A stretch of DNA of 64,000 nucleotides from CAWAND01 sp963807065 (GCA_963807065.1 CAWDZQ010000003.1:868001-932000); one strand, 5' to 3'. Shown: positions 1 to 9,536, numbered from the stretch's first letter. Notes: a model not told the origin generated them from the sequence alone. A program made the numbers and translations.

Positions 1-103
1 TTCTCCAAGCCGAGGGGGTCCGAACGCCCCGCTGTGATTGCGGTGGGCAACTTGACCCTGTGGAACACAGCCAGGCAGCTCGCCGTTTGGCGGCCGGGCC
101 AAA

Positions 104-724
104 TCAACGCTCAATGACCCGAAAGAACAGCTCGACCGCTTTCGGATCAAAGTGTATGCCGGACTGATCACGGATGTATTCAGCCACCCTGGCTTCCGGC
201 CAGGCCTTGCGGTACGGCCGGTCTGAGAGCAGCGCATCCCAGACATCTGCCAACGCAAAGAGCCGCGCTACCGAGGGTATGGCTTCCCCCTCCAGGCCCC
301 GCGGGTACCCAGTACCATCCCACTTTTCGTGGTGGCAGTAGGGAATATCCAGCGCGGGCCATAGGTATTCGATAGGAAGGAGCAGGCTAAAAGCATTCAC
401 CGGGTGCTGGCGCATGATATCCCACTCACTGTCGCTCAGAGGGCCGTCCTTCAGGAGAATCGCATCCGGAATTCCCATCTTCCCTATATCATGTAACAAT
501 GCCCCCCGGCGCACGTGCGCTAACTCGTCCTCGGGAAGTCCCGCCGCACGGGCAAGCCGCAGAGTCAGCTCAGTGACGCGTTCGGTGTGCCCCTCGGTCC
601 CATGATCTCGCAGGTCCAGTGCTCTCGACCATCCGGCGATGGTCGACTCGGTATGCTCGCGAAAGCTCAAGCGCGTCCCGTTCGGCTTGTTCTCGGAGAG
701 AGACCCGACGGACGGAACTGGCAA
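104..724 (-). CDS. HD-GYP phosphodiesterase domain, C-terminal part of a frameshifted sensor gene
   Basis: This is an HD-GYP domain, the family that hydrolyses cyclic di-GMP. Visible motifs are an HD pair in LLHDIGK (about residue 78), HHEKWDGTGYP (about 132) with the GYP signature, and the downstream ALADVWDAL segment. The first 25 or so residues are not family-like. Conserved sequence begins at ESTIAGWSRALDLRD, which continues the GAF-linker ...ELSRAY of the reading frame upstream (570-2522). Removing one G of the GG at 650-651 would join the two into a single PAS-PAS-PAS-PAS-GAF-HD-GYP protein. The shift may be a true mutation or a sequencing error. I infer that the intact protein is a cytoplasmic c-di-GMP phosphodiesterase controlled by the PAS/GAF sensor modules. 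Confidence 0.85.
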   Translation of the reverse strand: MPVPSVGSLSENKPNGTRLSFREHTESTIAGWSRALDLRDHGTEGHTERVTELTLRLARAAGLPEDELAHVRRGALLHDIGKMGIPDAILLKDGPLSDSEWDIMRQHPVNAFSLLLPIEYLWPALDIPYCHHEKWDGTGYPRGLEGEAIPSVARLFALADVWDALLSDRPYRKAWPEARVAEYIRDQSGIHFDPKAVELFFRVIER

Positions 725-2522
725 CCATATCCCCGAACGACGTCAGCAGACGGAGATCTTCCGACGCGAAGCTCGTTGCTCGACCGAGAGCCAGCGCGCC
801 GATGATCCCACCGCGCGCCTCGAGAGGGATGGCAGCTACGGCCATAACTGGGACCTGCGTTTTAGGGAGGGGGTCCGACGGGTCTCCGGCCACGAGGTTG
901 CTCACGAAGAGCTCCCCGGAACGCATTACCTGACCGACAATCGTGTCTCCCGGCCGCAAACGCTTTCCTGTGAGATCGCTCCAGGCGCCTGCCCCTAGAT
1001 CGATGGTGACTTCCCCCGTGCCAGTATCGGCGGTGGCCATGACAGCCCCTTCGCCCCCCAGGATCGACAGCAATTCCTGAAGGATAATCGGTCTCATTTC
1101 GTCCAAACCGTCGGCAACTCTTAAGGCCGCGCCGACCTCAGCGATGGTCTCCAGCTCATGTTGCCTCTTCTTACGTTCGGTGATGTCTCGCGCGACGCTG
1201 ATGATGTAGCCCTGGTCCAGTCGAGCATAGGTCAGGCTTACTTCGACTGAGAAAGTCGACCCATCTTTCCTCCGCCTCAAGCCTTGGACGTACTGCGTTC
1301 CGGTGTCTCGCAAGGTCTCCGTGAGCTTCTCGAACTGTTCTGCGTCAATTTCCGGATTGATATCGAACACCGTCAGAGAAAGATACTCATCGCGTGTGTA
1401 ACCCAGGTCAATCAGAGCTTGATGATTGACGTCCAGCAGCCTGGCCGAGTCAGGTTCGACCACTTCAATCGCGTCATTGGATTGGTCGATGAGCGCACGG
1501 AAGAGTTCCAGGCGCTCGGCAGACTTCTTACGCTCAGCGATATCGCGCACGATGCCGACAAAGTACTCCCGCTCCAGGCGGGCATAACTCAAGCTGATCT
1601 CGACTGGAAAGCTGGAACCGTCCTTCCGGCGGTGAACCCCTTCAACAACCAAGGACCCCGATTGCCTCAGTTTCGCACCAATTTCGCGGAGCCTATCGGG
1701 ATCAATTCCTACTTCGATGTCGGGGACCGTCAGTTCCAGTAACTCTTGCCGGGAAAATCCCGTATATTCGCGGGCGCGCTGGTTGACATCGATAAATCGA
1801 AGAGTGGCTGGATCGATAACTTCGATAGCGTCATTTGACTGATCGATCAGCCGACGGAAGAGCATCAAGGATTCGGCAGCCTCTTTCCGCTTGGTAGTGA
1901 CGTCAAACACAGCCACGAAATAGCCGGGCTGCGGGGAGTAGACCGAGAAGTCGAACCACATTTTCAGGGCTGCAACAAAGGTCTCAAATCGCTCGGGGTT
2001 GCCGCTCGACGCCACGCGGCCGTAGATCTCAAACAACTCTGGGTCGGAGTCGCGAATGCCGGGGATGGCCTCGGTGACTCTTCGCCCCACAATGTCAACA
2101 AGGTTGGTCAGATGTTCAAATGCAGCATTTACCGCCACAAAGACCCAATCGACGGGTTGGTCATCTTCGTAGATCATGTGGCAATAAGCGTATCCTTCGA
2201 CCAGACTCTCGGAAAGGCTGTGGTATTGGGCTTCACTGTCGCGAAGCGCTTGTTCCAACTCCTTCCTTTGGCTGATATCCAGGAGGACGCACAGAGTTAT
2301 CCAGCCGTCCTCGGTTTCTATAGGATTCAGCCAAATGTCGGCCGGAAAGAGGCTTCCATCCTTCCGCTGAGCGTACAGCTCAGTACGAGTGTTCAAGGAG
2401 CGCGCAATCGGATGAGCGTAGAGCGCTGCGACTTGCTCTGTGTGCCGAGCCTGATCTGCCTGAGCAACGAGGACTTCTACTGGTCGTCCGTCAAGCTCGC
2501 CGGGCTGATAGCCGAACAGCAT
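570..2522 (-). CDS. Multi-PAS / GAF sensor protein, N-terminal part of the same frameshifted gene
   Basis: The protein contains consecutive PAS domains: one truncated at the N-terminus, one divergent at about 95-215, and two closely similar copies at about 220-345 and 345-465 that both begin LFRxLIDQSNDAIEV and end in an RDIxERKK boundary. A GAF domain follows (about 470-630). No kinase domain is present; the output is the HD-GYP domain reached after a one-base shift near 650. The N-terminus is also broken. Reading about 2556-2631 in another frame gives FESFLRTIPDAVFIVDQEG, the missing start of the first PAS domain, so the intact gene probably starts at a TTG near 2631 behind a GGGGG-rich site. 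Two shifts in one gene suggest pseudogenisation or poor base quality. The ligand is unknown. Confidence 0.8.
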   Translation of the reverse strand: MLFGYQPGELDGRPVEVLVAQADQARHTEQVAALYAHPIARSLNTRTELYAQRKDGSLFPADIWLNPIETEDGWITLCVLLDISQRKELEQALRDSEAQYHSLSESLVEGYAYCHMIYEDDQPVDWVFVAVNAAFEHLTNLVDIVGRRVTEAIPGIRDSDPELFEIYGRVASSGNPERFETFVAALKMWFDFSVYSPQPGYFVAVFDVTTKRKEAAESLMLFRRLIDQSNDAIEVIDPATLRFIDVNQRAREYTGFSRQELLELTVPDIEVGIDPDRLREIGAKLRQSGSLVVEGVHRRKDGSSFPVEISLSYARLEREYFVGIVRDIAERKKSAERLELFRALIDQSNDAIEVVEPDSARLLDVNHQALIDLGYTRDEYLSLTVFDINPEIDAEQFEKLTETLRDTGTQYVQGLRRRKDGSTFSVEVSLTYARLDQGYIISVARDITERKKRQHELETIAEVGAALRVADGLDEMRPIILQELLSILGGEGAVMATADTGTGEVTIDLGAGAWSDLTGKRLRPGDTIVGQVMRSGELFVSNLVAGDPSDPLPKTQVPVMAVAAIPLEARGGIIGALALGRATSFASEDLRLLTSFGDMVASSVRRVSLREQAERDALELSRAYRVDHRRMVESTGPARSWDRGAHRTRH

Positions 2523-2631
2523 CGTGGCCCAGTAGTTTGCAAACGCGATCCGCGCCCTCTTGATCTACGATGAAGACCGCATCTGGGATGGTTCGGAGAA
2601 AGCTTTCGAAAGGTAGGGCCGGTAATCCCAA

Positions 2632-3650
2632 AATTGCCCCCTGCCATTAGTCCAGTTCGGCGCCTATCGACCCCCAAAGGATGATGAAGGATCAAGTTGG
2701 CGAGCGCGTTTGGGGGCCAGCCTCTAATATTATTATCCACTTTCCGTACTTGTGCGCAACGGGACATTTCCTCTCGCCTGGGGAAGTCAGGAAGATCTCT
2801 CCCCACGGCCTTCCATGCGCGCATGACTGTTCTCATTGCACCTCACTTTTCGTGGGTTACCCAAGGAGGCTGATCAAGGCCTTTGGATGGAACTTTGCTT
2901 CTCACTTGCTGAGCGTTTGGACTTGTCGATGAAACAAAATCACGAAATTGGGCACGCACATCGAGACATTTCTGTCCACCGATAGCCTGCGTGCCCGAAT
3001 TCGATCACGCCATCCTCTTTCTGGCCATCAAGCAATTGAAGAGTCGCCCCTAGACTCTGTCAGTCTTGGCTGGTCAAGGCATTGGAATTCATGGACAGAA
3101 CGACGCAGCCTAAGGCGCCAGCAGGTAACACGCCTCAACGACAGGCTTGTGGCTGAGAAGTGTCCAGCCTTAGCTGCGGTCCAGACAAATCTCACCCCCG
3201 CGTGCGTCATAGCAAGGCGTACCCGGTCTGTCAACAGGTATCGTTAGCGTTACCTGGACGCCGAGATGGATCATTGAGTAGATGGCTGTTCATATCGCAC
3301 TTCGTAGCCGTGCTTGGTGGAATTCTCTCGGCTCGAGGCCGCAGTACCCACGTTCTGCGCGCGATCGGCCAGGGCCAACCACCGCCTTGCCGGTGGGCCA
3401 TCCCGAGCGCACAACATTCACTCCAGGATCTCCCGGCAGTCACGCACGAGCCGGTTCACCGGGTTGCACACGGTCAGCGAGATGCCACGCGATAAGTTCA
3501 TTGGTTTCAACACAAGGATGAAACCCTGCCCTCAAGGTTGTTATGCCTTTGGGGTTCTCGTTCGACCGAGGGGAGAATAACCATCGTCGGGGACCAATGA
3601 TGAGTTCACCAGAGTTTGCAGGATCATTGCTGGGCCGGAAGTGACAGATC
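2632..3650. other. Gene-poor interval, about 1 kb
   Basis: No reading frame here has recognisable family features on either strand. Short open frames are composition-driven and overlap each other. I see no tRNA, insertion-sequence ends or repeats. It separates the broken sensor gene from the membrane-protein gene and may contain decayed sequence. Confidence 0.5.
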
Positions 3651-3773
3651 TCAACTCAACAACAAGCGATCCAGAATCAGCTGGATCAGATAGATAAGGA
3701 CGGGAAGGAAAACGGCCGTCAGAACAGCACGAAAGTTATTCGTCTGCCATGGCCAAGTTGGGGTGGCTTCAAT
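3651..3773 (-). CDS. Possible 40-residue single-span membrane peptide
   Basis: Just downstream of the 305-residue membrane protein, and overlapping its stop codon by 3 bases, is an open frame whose product has an aromatic N-terminus (TPTWPWQTNNF) and one strong hydrophobic segment (VLTAVFLPVLIYLIQLILD). Its only in-frame start candidates are ATT codons near 3773, preceded by an AAAAGGA-like site. The overlap suggests translational coupling, but the unusual start keeps confidence low. It could also be read-through or a frameshifted tail. Confidence 0.25.
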   Translation of the reverse strand: MEATPTWPWQTNNFRAVLTAVFLPVLIYLIQLILDRLLLS

Positions 3774-4686
3774 GAGAATTCCTTTTCAGCAGAAGACTGT
3801 TCAACGCAGCCTCCATGCTCCTCATCCCCGTGATGTCCCCCGTGTCGTAATCGTGATCCAGCCTCTGAAATGCCACTTCCAATCGCCTTGAGGCTTCCCC
3901 AAGGAGGGATTTCTTCTCTCGCGAGAGTTGTCGGTTCAGTCCCCGCACGGGAAGGAAGAATATGGCTAGAGGCAGAAGGGAGATGAGCGCCGAAATGGCG
4001 ATGAGCAAGGGGGACTTGGTAAAGTCCAGGTTGAGGGGGAGGTTCAGATACCAGACCAAGGCAGCGAAGACTGCAACCTTGGCCGACAGGCCGGAAAGTT
4101 CATAGACTGGCGTGATGTCGTACAAGTCCAAGAGGAGAGGTCCCGCATAGAATTCCGAAATGCGCCGGGTCAAACGGACAATATGATACAGGAATCCCAG
4201 GAAGACAACGCTTATGAAGCCCCAGTCCACCAGAACAAGGATGGTTGGGGCGGCGATCCTGTCGATACCCTCGTTGAACATGCCCAGCCAAATGCCGAAG
4301 ATGAACGCCAGGAGAGAGAAGACGAAATAGGGCAGAGACGGAATGTTGATGAACTCATACTTGAGGGTTGAGAACTCGTCATCTGAGAGTGTGGAGAGTG
4401 CCCTGGATCTATCCAGGGCTTCCCCAGTTGCAGTATCGATATAGCTTTGAAAGGCCAAGATGACGGTAACCAACACCGCGCCACCAAATCTCCCGTAGAG
4501 GAGAGCCAGATCGATCGTAGGGGCGGGAAGCAAACCCGCCGCGTAACCCGCCAACAACTCGAACAGCAGCCAAAATGTAAAGAAGGCGGCATAGACCGCC
4601 CAAAGGGGGATCGGCAGCCTTTGGGTCCAAGCATTGAAGCGATTGACCCAACTCGGTGCATATGGTTTTTCGGAGAAGCTCGCCAT
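3769..4686 (-). CDS. Polytopic membrane protein of unknown function
   Basis: This is a 305-residue protein I cannot assign to a characterised family. Hydrophobic segments are visible at about 27-52, 66-82, 120-138, 145-168, 205-220 and 225-247, giving roughly six membrane spans. A charged region (about 85-110) lies between the second and third spans, and a cytoplasmic-looking tail (about 255-305) is rich in Arg and Asp. The start ATG has an AGGAAGG-like site upstream. No conserved catalytic motif is apparent. It is a single gene with a possible short coupled peptide downstream. Confidence 0.75.
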   Translation of the reverse strand: MASFSEKPYAPSWVNRFNAWTQRLPIPLWAVYAAFFTFWLLFELLAGYAAGLLPAPTIDLALLYGRFGGAVLVTVILAFQSYIDTATGEALDRSRALSTLSDDEFSTLKYEFINIPSLPYFVFSLLAFIFGIWLGMFNEGIDRIAAPTILVLVDWGFISVVFLGFLYHIVRLTRRISEFYAGPLLLDLYDITPVYELSGLSAKVAVFAALVWYLNLPLNLDFTKSPLLIAISALISLLPLAIFFLPVRGLNRQLSREKKSLLGEASRRLEVAFQRLDHDYDTGDITGMRSMEAALNSLLLKRNSH

Positions 4687-5021
4687 GGGCCTTCCTACTG
4701 ATGATCGCTGGACGGATTCCCGTCGTCCACATGCTTGATGGCACCGAACTCAACTCACGGACCAGCCCGGTTTTAGTCCTCGATTTCCAAGATCACAGGC
4801 GGCTTGGACAAAGCGGTCACGCCGACCTATGCCCCACCTCGGGGTTGGTTGGCTGCCAAACTTCTAGGCTGGGTCTCCTCCGCGATTTGGGTTCCCTGGC
4901 AAGAAGCTCCGAAGCGGTGGATTTTAGAGGAGAGGAGACGACCAGGCTGAAGAACCGCCCGCTGCTATGGGACGTTGCCTCTCAGCTTCTTGACCCACTC
5001 CCCATTCCCCGCGCCTTGGAG
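4687..5021. other. Intergenic interval without a recognised gene
   Basis: This 335-base gap lies between two minus-strand genes. It should hold the promoter of the membrane-protein gene, but I cannot place one. No RNA gene or conserved peptide was seen on either strand. Confidence 0.5.
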
Positions 5022-6701
5022 TCAGCCGACTTCGGCTGGTGTCGACAATTCCCTGGCACGATTGACACACTTGTCCCAGGTTTCAACATAATCATGGGCG
5101 GAGCGAAACAGGGGAGCCAGCTCCTCGGCGGTCACGCCCACATTGCGCATATCTTGTAGCAAATCAGGGAGCATCCCATAGTGTGCCATCCCATCGAGAT
5201 TGATGTCGAAGTCGCGACGCGGTCCGGCGGTCGATCGAACCAATGGGCGGTTATCGCCGTTCATCTGCTCCCACTTGTCCCATATGGCATTGATCTTACG
5301 AATGAGATCCTTTGTGGAAGGGTCAAGGTGCGGCAGTGGAACCGGGAGGTCCTTGCGCGAGAGATAGGCCGCTTTCTGCTCTGCCGGCCATTCTGACAAC
5401 TCGTGTTCGGAAACAGCCGTCGTACCGTCGGCCAGCCAGAAACCGCGAGTGACGTTATCGACCCACCCCTGTTCATGGACGACCTTGGCCAGCTCCAAGG
5501 CTTGACGCAGATTGTGCTCGGGAAAATCCGTCTGGGGGTGTTCCTGTTCCAGTGGATTAAATCCAGCCTTGAACTGAGCAATGGCCTGCCAGATGTCACA
5601 CTCCTGCTCATCATAGGCGCCTTTGCCACTCGATTCAAAGCGATGCCAACGATAGTCGCGCAAAGGAGAGCTGTAGGCCACACCGTTCACTTGCCGATCG
5701 ATTTCACCCCGCCTCTGAGGAATGCGACCACCGTCGTTGTGGGCGCCGAACGCAGCATAGGTGCCAAAACGCGGGCCGGGCAGCCCGGCGGCCCCGTTGA
5801 CATCGGAGCCTATAGCCACGCCCCTGCCCCCCATTTTCGCCAAGGCATACAAGTACGCCTGGGCGAAGGAGGTGCTCGATCCGGCACAGGGTTCTGGAAT
5901 CTTTCTAGCGCTGTCTGGCAGACCCCTGCGCAAGCCGGCAATATCACCTTGATTAAGGATAGGGGCCACAACCCCTCCGAGGCGGCCGATGCGTTCGATC
6001 TGATCCCCTCGTTTGCCTGCCTCGTGCGCCACCTTGTGCACGTCACTCGTCCCATAGGGTTCTTGCTTCTGAGGATCGAATTCGGCCTGGGCGCTGAACA
6101 ACAAATCGCGAAACCATGTGTGGGAGCAGATGACGGGGAAATCATGCTCTTCAGCAAGCTCAAGTGCGGCATCCGTCGCCTTTTCCGACATATGGTCAAC
6201 GTCAATGATGAAGCCCTTCTTCATCAGTTCTCCTAGCAAGACACGGCCATACTTATTCAAACCCAAGGAGTTGGCATGCCCGCCCTGCACTTTCGGCGCA
6301 TCGGCGGCCTCGAACAGATCACGAATGCCTGGGATGTGGTCCAGCAAGGTGCGGCGATGCATTGCCCGCAAGTGCCGACCAGATACCGCCACGGTGCGTT
6401 CGGCGGCATCCACGACGTCTGCCCCATCGTGATCCAAACGGTAGCGCACGCCGGTTTCCCAGGCATCCTCGACCGTCCAACGTTCGCCGGTGACGAACAG
6501 GTTGACCATTTCCAGGAAGCGCAAGTAGATCGCTGTACCACCAAAGGCATTGTTGGTGAGATGGATGGGCGTGATCTGGCGGACTCCGAGGCCATGCAGC
6601 CAATCCAGTTCACTTCCGATCAGCTCTCGCGCCTGGTCCAGATCCCCATGACATTGCTTTTCCAGGTCGTCAACATTGTGCCAGTTGCCCAACGAGTTCA
6701 A
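5022..6701 (-). CDS. M19-like (membrane dipeptidase family) metallopeptidase, C-terminal part
   Basis: This is the larger fragment of a gene broken by a frameshift. It looks like an amidohydrolase-fold enzyme related to peptidase M19. Visible features are IDVDHMS (about 166-172), a buried-histidine segment ICSHTWF (about 190-197) and AIGSDVNG (about 298-305) carrying the likely metal or catalytic Asp. Conserved sequence continues upstream in the frame of 6670-7275; the two frames join at about 6685-6700, where GVEVE meets LNSLGNWHN after a one-base slip. The combined protein (about 750 residues) is far longer than classical renal-type dipeptidases (about 370), so it belongs to a long, poorly characterised subgroup. 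Substrate unknown. Confidence 0.7.
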   Translation of the reverse strand: MNSLGNWHNVDDLEKQCHGDLDQARELIGSELDWLHGLGVRQITPIHLTNNAFGGTAIYLRFLEMVNLFVTGERWTVEDAWETGVRYRLDHDGADVVDAAERTVAVSGRHLRAMHRRTLLDHIPGIRDLFEAADAPKVQGGHANSLGLNKYGRVLLGELMKKGFIIDVDHMSEKATDAALELAEEHDFPVICSHTWFRDLLFSAQAEFDPQKQEPYGTSDVHKVAHEAGKRGDQIERIGRLGGVVAPILNQGDIAGLRRGLPDSARKIPEPCAGSSTSFAQAYLYALAKMGGRGVAIGSDVNGAAGLPGPRFGTYAAFGAHNDGGRIPQRRGEIDRQVNGVAYSSPLRDYRWHRFESSGKGAYDEQECDIWQAIAQFKAGFNPLEQEHPQTDFPEHNLRQALELAKVVHEQGWVDNVTRGFWLADGTTAVSEHELSEWPAEQKAAYLSRKDLPVPLPHLDPSTKDLIRKINAIWDKWEQMNGDNRPLVRSTAGPRRDFDINLDGMAHYGMLPDLLQDMRNVGVTAEELAPLFRSAHDYVETWDKCVNRARELSTPAEVG

Positions 6702-7275
6702 CTTCGACGCCCAAAATCACTGCCAGACGGTTTTGGAGGATAATCTGGCGCGCTTCCTCAGGCGTGTAGGCAATCTGCAGCCATCCCGTCCCTGGACCAC
6801 CGCTCTGTTCTTCGACGAAGGCCACCATAGCCTTCATGGCGGCCAGCTGCGTTTCGATCGCACTCTTGTCGTCGTGAGCCGAATCGGGCGTAGTCTTCGT
6901 TGCCAGCAGCTCATTGTTCACCGCCAGACAGGTAACCAACCTAAGACCGCCCTGATAGGAACGGTACAGCCAATCGATGTAGGCCTGTTGGTGAACCAGG
7001 GTTGTAAAGCGCGGCCAGACGATGAATTCCGGCCATCCGCCGCTGGCCGGATGGCCAAACTCGGGATTCACGTTCATCAACCCCCCGTGGACCGGCTCAC
7101 AAGAGCTCAGTGCAAACTCAATGCCCTCCGGACCGGGATGCTCTGAATCGTACGGTTCCCCCCAGAAGGCCTTGCCCCCAAACGCAAGGTGGGCCATCAG
7201 ATGGGCATGGAGGTCGGCAAATCCCCACAGAGGATTTCCGGGGTCGACATCCCAATAATCCCCGCCAAGCGGCAC
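6670..7275 (-). CDS. M19-like metallopeptidase, N-terminal part (frameshifted)
   Basis: This fragment carries the FADLHAHLMAH motif (about residues 18-28), in which the HxH pair supplies metal ligands at the end of strand 1 of the amidohydrolase barrel. It runs to LAVILGVEVE and then shifts frame into 5022-6701. The listed start is a GTG at 7275, but the frame stays open for several more codons upstream. A better ribosome site (GAGGAAG) lies before ATG codons at 7315 and 7321 in a different frame, so a second frameshift near the N-terminus is likely. I therefore regard the gene as 5022 to about 7321 with two disruptions, either true decay or sequence error. Confidence 0.65.
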   Translation of the reverse strand: MPLGGDYWDVDPGNPLWGFADLHAHLMAHLAFGGKAFWGEPYDSEHPGPEGIEFALSSCEPVHGGLMNVNPEFGHPASGGWPEFIVWPRFTTLVHQQAYIDWLYRSYQGGLRLVTCLAVNNELLATKTTPDSAHDDKSAIETQLAAMKAMVAFVEEQSGGPGTGWLQIAYTPEEARQIILQNRLAVILGVEVELVGQLAQC

Positions 7276-7594
7276 ACGGGGGCCTAATCCTGGTTGCGAG
7301 TTCTTGTGTGTTCATCGTCATCTTCCTCTGGTGATCACTCACGCGTCACCGGTGTTTGAATATTTGAAGCTGTTGGACTCGCCTTTGGACATCTCTGGCA
7401 GGCGCAACAACCCCATATGTGGACGGCTCAGACGATCGGCCCATCAACCCAGGCTGGAGATCGCGCTCAGACTCAAATTGGTGTTCGTTGCGGTCTTTGG
7501 TTGTCGTCACGGGTGATTGAAATCGGTAGTACCCAGAAGGCCGTCTCCACTAGCGCCCGATGTTTGTCATCCGCTTGCGCTTGGGCCGCCAACG

Positions 7595-8728
7595 TCAATC
7601 GCCGGCTGCGAAGTCAGGCGCCAGATCCGGCCCTCCCCCGAAGAGGCGCAGCTCGCGCCAGTGGCAAGCAAATGCCTCACGCCATGTCGCATAACTCGTG
7701 TAGCGGATTCCGAACTCCTCGCATGTGGCTCGAACGATCGGCGCCAGACGCGGATAGTTGAGGTGGCAGACATGGGGCAGAAGATGGTGCTCGATCTGGT
7801 AGTTCAACCCGCCGATGTACAGGTTCAGAAGCCAGTTGCGCGGGGCGAAGTCCACGGTGGTCTCGACCTGGTGGACGGCCCATTCGTCTTCGATATGGAG
7901 CGGGTCGCCCACAGGCTCGGGGAAAGCGGCGTCGCCGCTGATGTGTGCGAGTTGAAAGACCACGCCCATCACAATCCCGACGGTCAACATCACGATCAAA
8001 AATCCTATCACCACCTGCCACCAGGGAAAGACCAGTGCCGGCAGGACGAACATGATCAAGAAGTAGAACAGTTTGCCGGCCCAAAAAGTGACTTTGTCCC
8101 CTGCACGCATCTTGGGATAGACATGATTGGCATCAGACTTGCCGAAGAACACCATCAGAAAGTCGCGAAACATGAAGTCCAGGCCGATCATGCTGTAGAC
8201 AAGCGGAAAGTAGAAGGCTTGAAAGCGGAACAACGGCTTCCACGGCAAACGGGGTGTGAGACGCATGAGGCCATACGTCTCGACGTCATCGTCGAAGCCG
8301 GCGATGTTGGTGTAGGTGTGATGCCATACGTTGTGCTTGGTGCGCCAGCGGAATCCGCTCATGCCCAGCATCTCGGCGCTCAGGCTCATCAGCTTGTTGA
8401 TGCGCGGATTTTCAGAATAGCTTCCGTGGTTGGCATCGTGCATGACGTTGAATCCCACCGAAGCGATGGCCAGGGCCCAGACAACGCACAGCCCGATGTT
8501 GATTACCAACGGAAAGTGACCCAGCAGTAGGAGCAGGTAAGTCCCCAGCCACCAGGCCAGCGCGACCACGGTCTTTACCACCATGGCCGGAACGTCACGT
8601 GCGGGTAAACCATTGTCCCGCAAATAGTCGCTGACCCTTTCGTTGAGTACTTTCCTGAATCCACGCCGACCCGTGAACTGGAGACTCCTGCTTGAAGTAA
8701 CCTTCGTGCCGCTCTGCGATGAAGACAA
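7595..8728 (-). CDS. Membrane fatty acid desaturase
   Basis: This di-iron desaturase of the membrane acyl-lipid/acyl-CoA type introduces cis double bonds into fatty acyl chains. All three histidine boxes are present: HDANH (about 97-101), HNVWHH (about 132-137) and QIEHH (about 311-315). The QxxHH form is typical of front-end (delta-5/6-like) desaturases, although no cytochrome b5 domain is fused. Hydrophobic pairs flank the boxes (about 48-85 and 215-260). The same frame is open to 9007, but that extension is Arg/Ser-rich and not family-like. I chose the TTG at 8728, which has AGGAGG nine bases upstream and gives a family-typical 377 residues. O2-dependent chemistry would be odd in a strict anaerobe, so some exposure to oxygen, or another use, is possible. 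Confidence 0.88.
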   Translation of the reverse strand: MSSSQSGTKVTSSRSLQFTGRRGFRKVLNERVSDYLRDNGLPARDVPAMVVKTVVALAWWLGTYLLLLLGHFPLVINIGLCVVWALAIASVGFNVMHDANHGSYSENPRINKLMSLSAEMLGMSGFRWRTKHNVWHHTYTNIAGFDDDVETYGLMRLTPRLPWKPLFRFQAFYFPLVYSMIGLDFMFRDFLMVFFGKSDANHVYPKMRAGDKVTFWAGKLFYFLIMFVLPALVFPWWQVVIGFLIVMLTVGIVMGVVFQLAHISGDAAFPEPVGDPLHIEDEWAVHQVETTVDFAPRNWLLNLYIGGLNYQIEHHLLPHVCHLNYPRLAPIVRATCEEFGIRYTSYATWREAFACHWRELRLFGGGPDLAPDFAAGD

Positions 8729-9182
8729 CGGAATTTCCCTCCTGGATGCACGCCACCATCGGACAAGCCGCCTGAGGCACAGCGCTTGGCCAATGGGCTG
8801 TGAACCAATCGTTCGTGATCGTCTGGGCACTTGGTCGAGTAGCTTGGCGCCTGCGATGGGATTCCTGTCGAGTATGCCACAGAATCTGGCGGATGTACAA
8901 AGCTTCCCCGCCTCAGACATGCCAGCCCTGCGCTCGAGATCAAGGGATTTCCCGACGGCACTGCACCTTGCCCTGACCCGGATGGCATGCACGCCACCCG
9001 GGATCAAGGACGCTCAGGTGCCTCAGATTTGGCCCGTCTTTCGATAACCCAAGCCGCCAGATCCCGAATGTTGGGCCGAACAGTTTGCGCGACTCGCGAC
9101 TGGCCGGCGTCGGCGACTTCCGAGAATGAACACGACGTGATAAGTCGAATTCAAAGCCTCCGGGCCTCTGAGTCTTCCGGGG
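8729..9182. other. Intergenic interval upstream of the desaturase
   Basis: This region contains the unused open extension of the desaturase frame (to 9007) and a further 170 bases without recognisable coding features. I see no RNA gene, repeat or convincing promoter here. Confidence 0.45.
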
Positions 9183-9536
9183 TCAGTTTCCAGGCAGGAT
9201 CGGCCGCACTGTAGGAGCGAGTTCCGCCACCAATGCCAGATTGCCCTCGCCGCTGATGGTGAGATACTTGTCTCCGGCTGTGGTGATGAACGCATAACTC
9301 AACGTCCCGTCCGCTCCAGTGAGGACAAATAAATCAGCCACCCGGCCGTCGCCCAAGGTCCACCCTTCCTGCGGGGCGACAGGGATTCCCGAGGCATCAT
9401 AGTTGGGGGTGGCTCCCCCCGAATAGTTGCAGGCGGTCAGCAGCACCAGCAACACCAGGTCCGAGGTTATGAGTTTCGACATGCGAACCAGAGATTTGCG
9501 CCCCAAGGTTGGGTCCAACGAGCGATCGTGCGACAT
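9183..9536 (-). CDS. Small putative lipoprotein
   Basis: This 117-residue secreted protein is of unknown function. The leader has basic residues, a hydrophobic stretch and a lipobox LLTAC with the lipidated Cys at about residue 36. The ATG at 9536 follows a strong GGGAGG site, which favours it over the internal Met at residue 19. The mature part is Gly-, Asp- and Thr-rich, with alternating hydrophobic segments that suggest a small beta-domain. It stands alone, divergent from the dehydrogenase operon. Confidence 0.65.
   Translation of the reverse strand: MSHDRSLDPTLGRKSLVRMSKLITSDLVLLVLLTACNYSGGATPNYDASGIPVAPQEGWTLGDGRVADLFVLTGADGTLSYAFITTAGDKYLTISGEGNLALVAELAPTVRPILPGN

Noticed and set aside
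3410..3500. 25-codon minus-strand frame in the gene-poor interval
   Set aside because: It reads cleanly for a short stretch but is too short, has no recognised family, and lacks a clear ribosome site.
7517..8530. 337-codon plus-strand open frame opposite the desaturase
   Set aside because: The His-rich translation is the complement of desaturase codons; no independent evidence.
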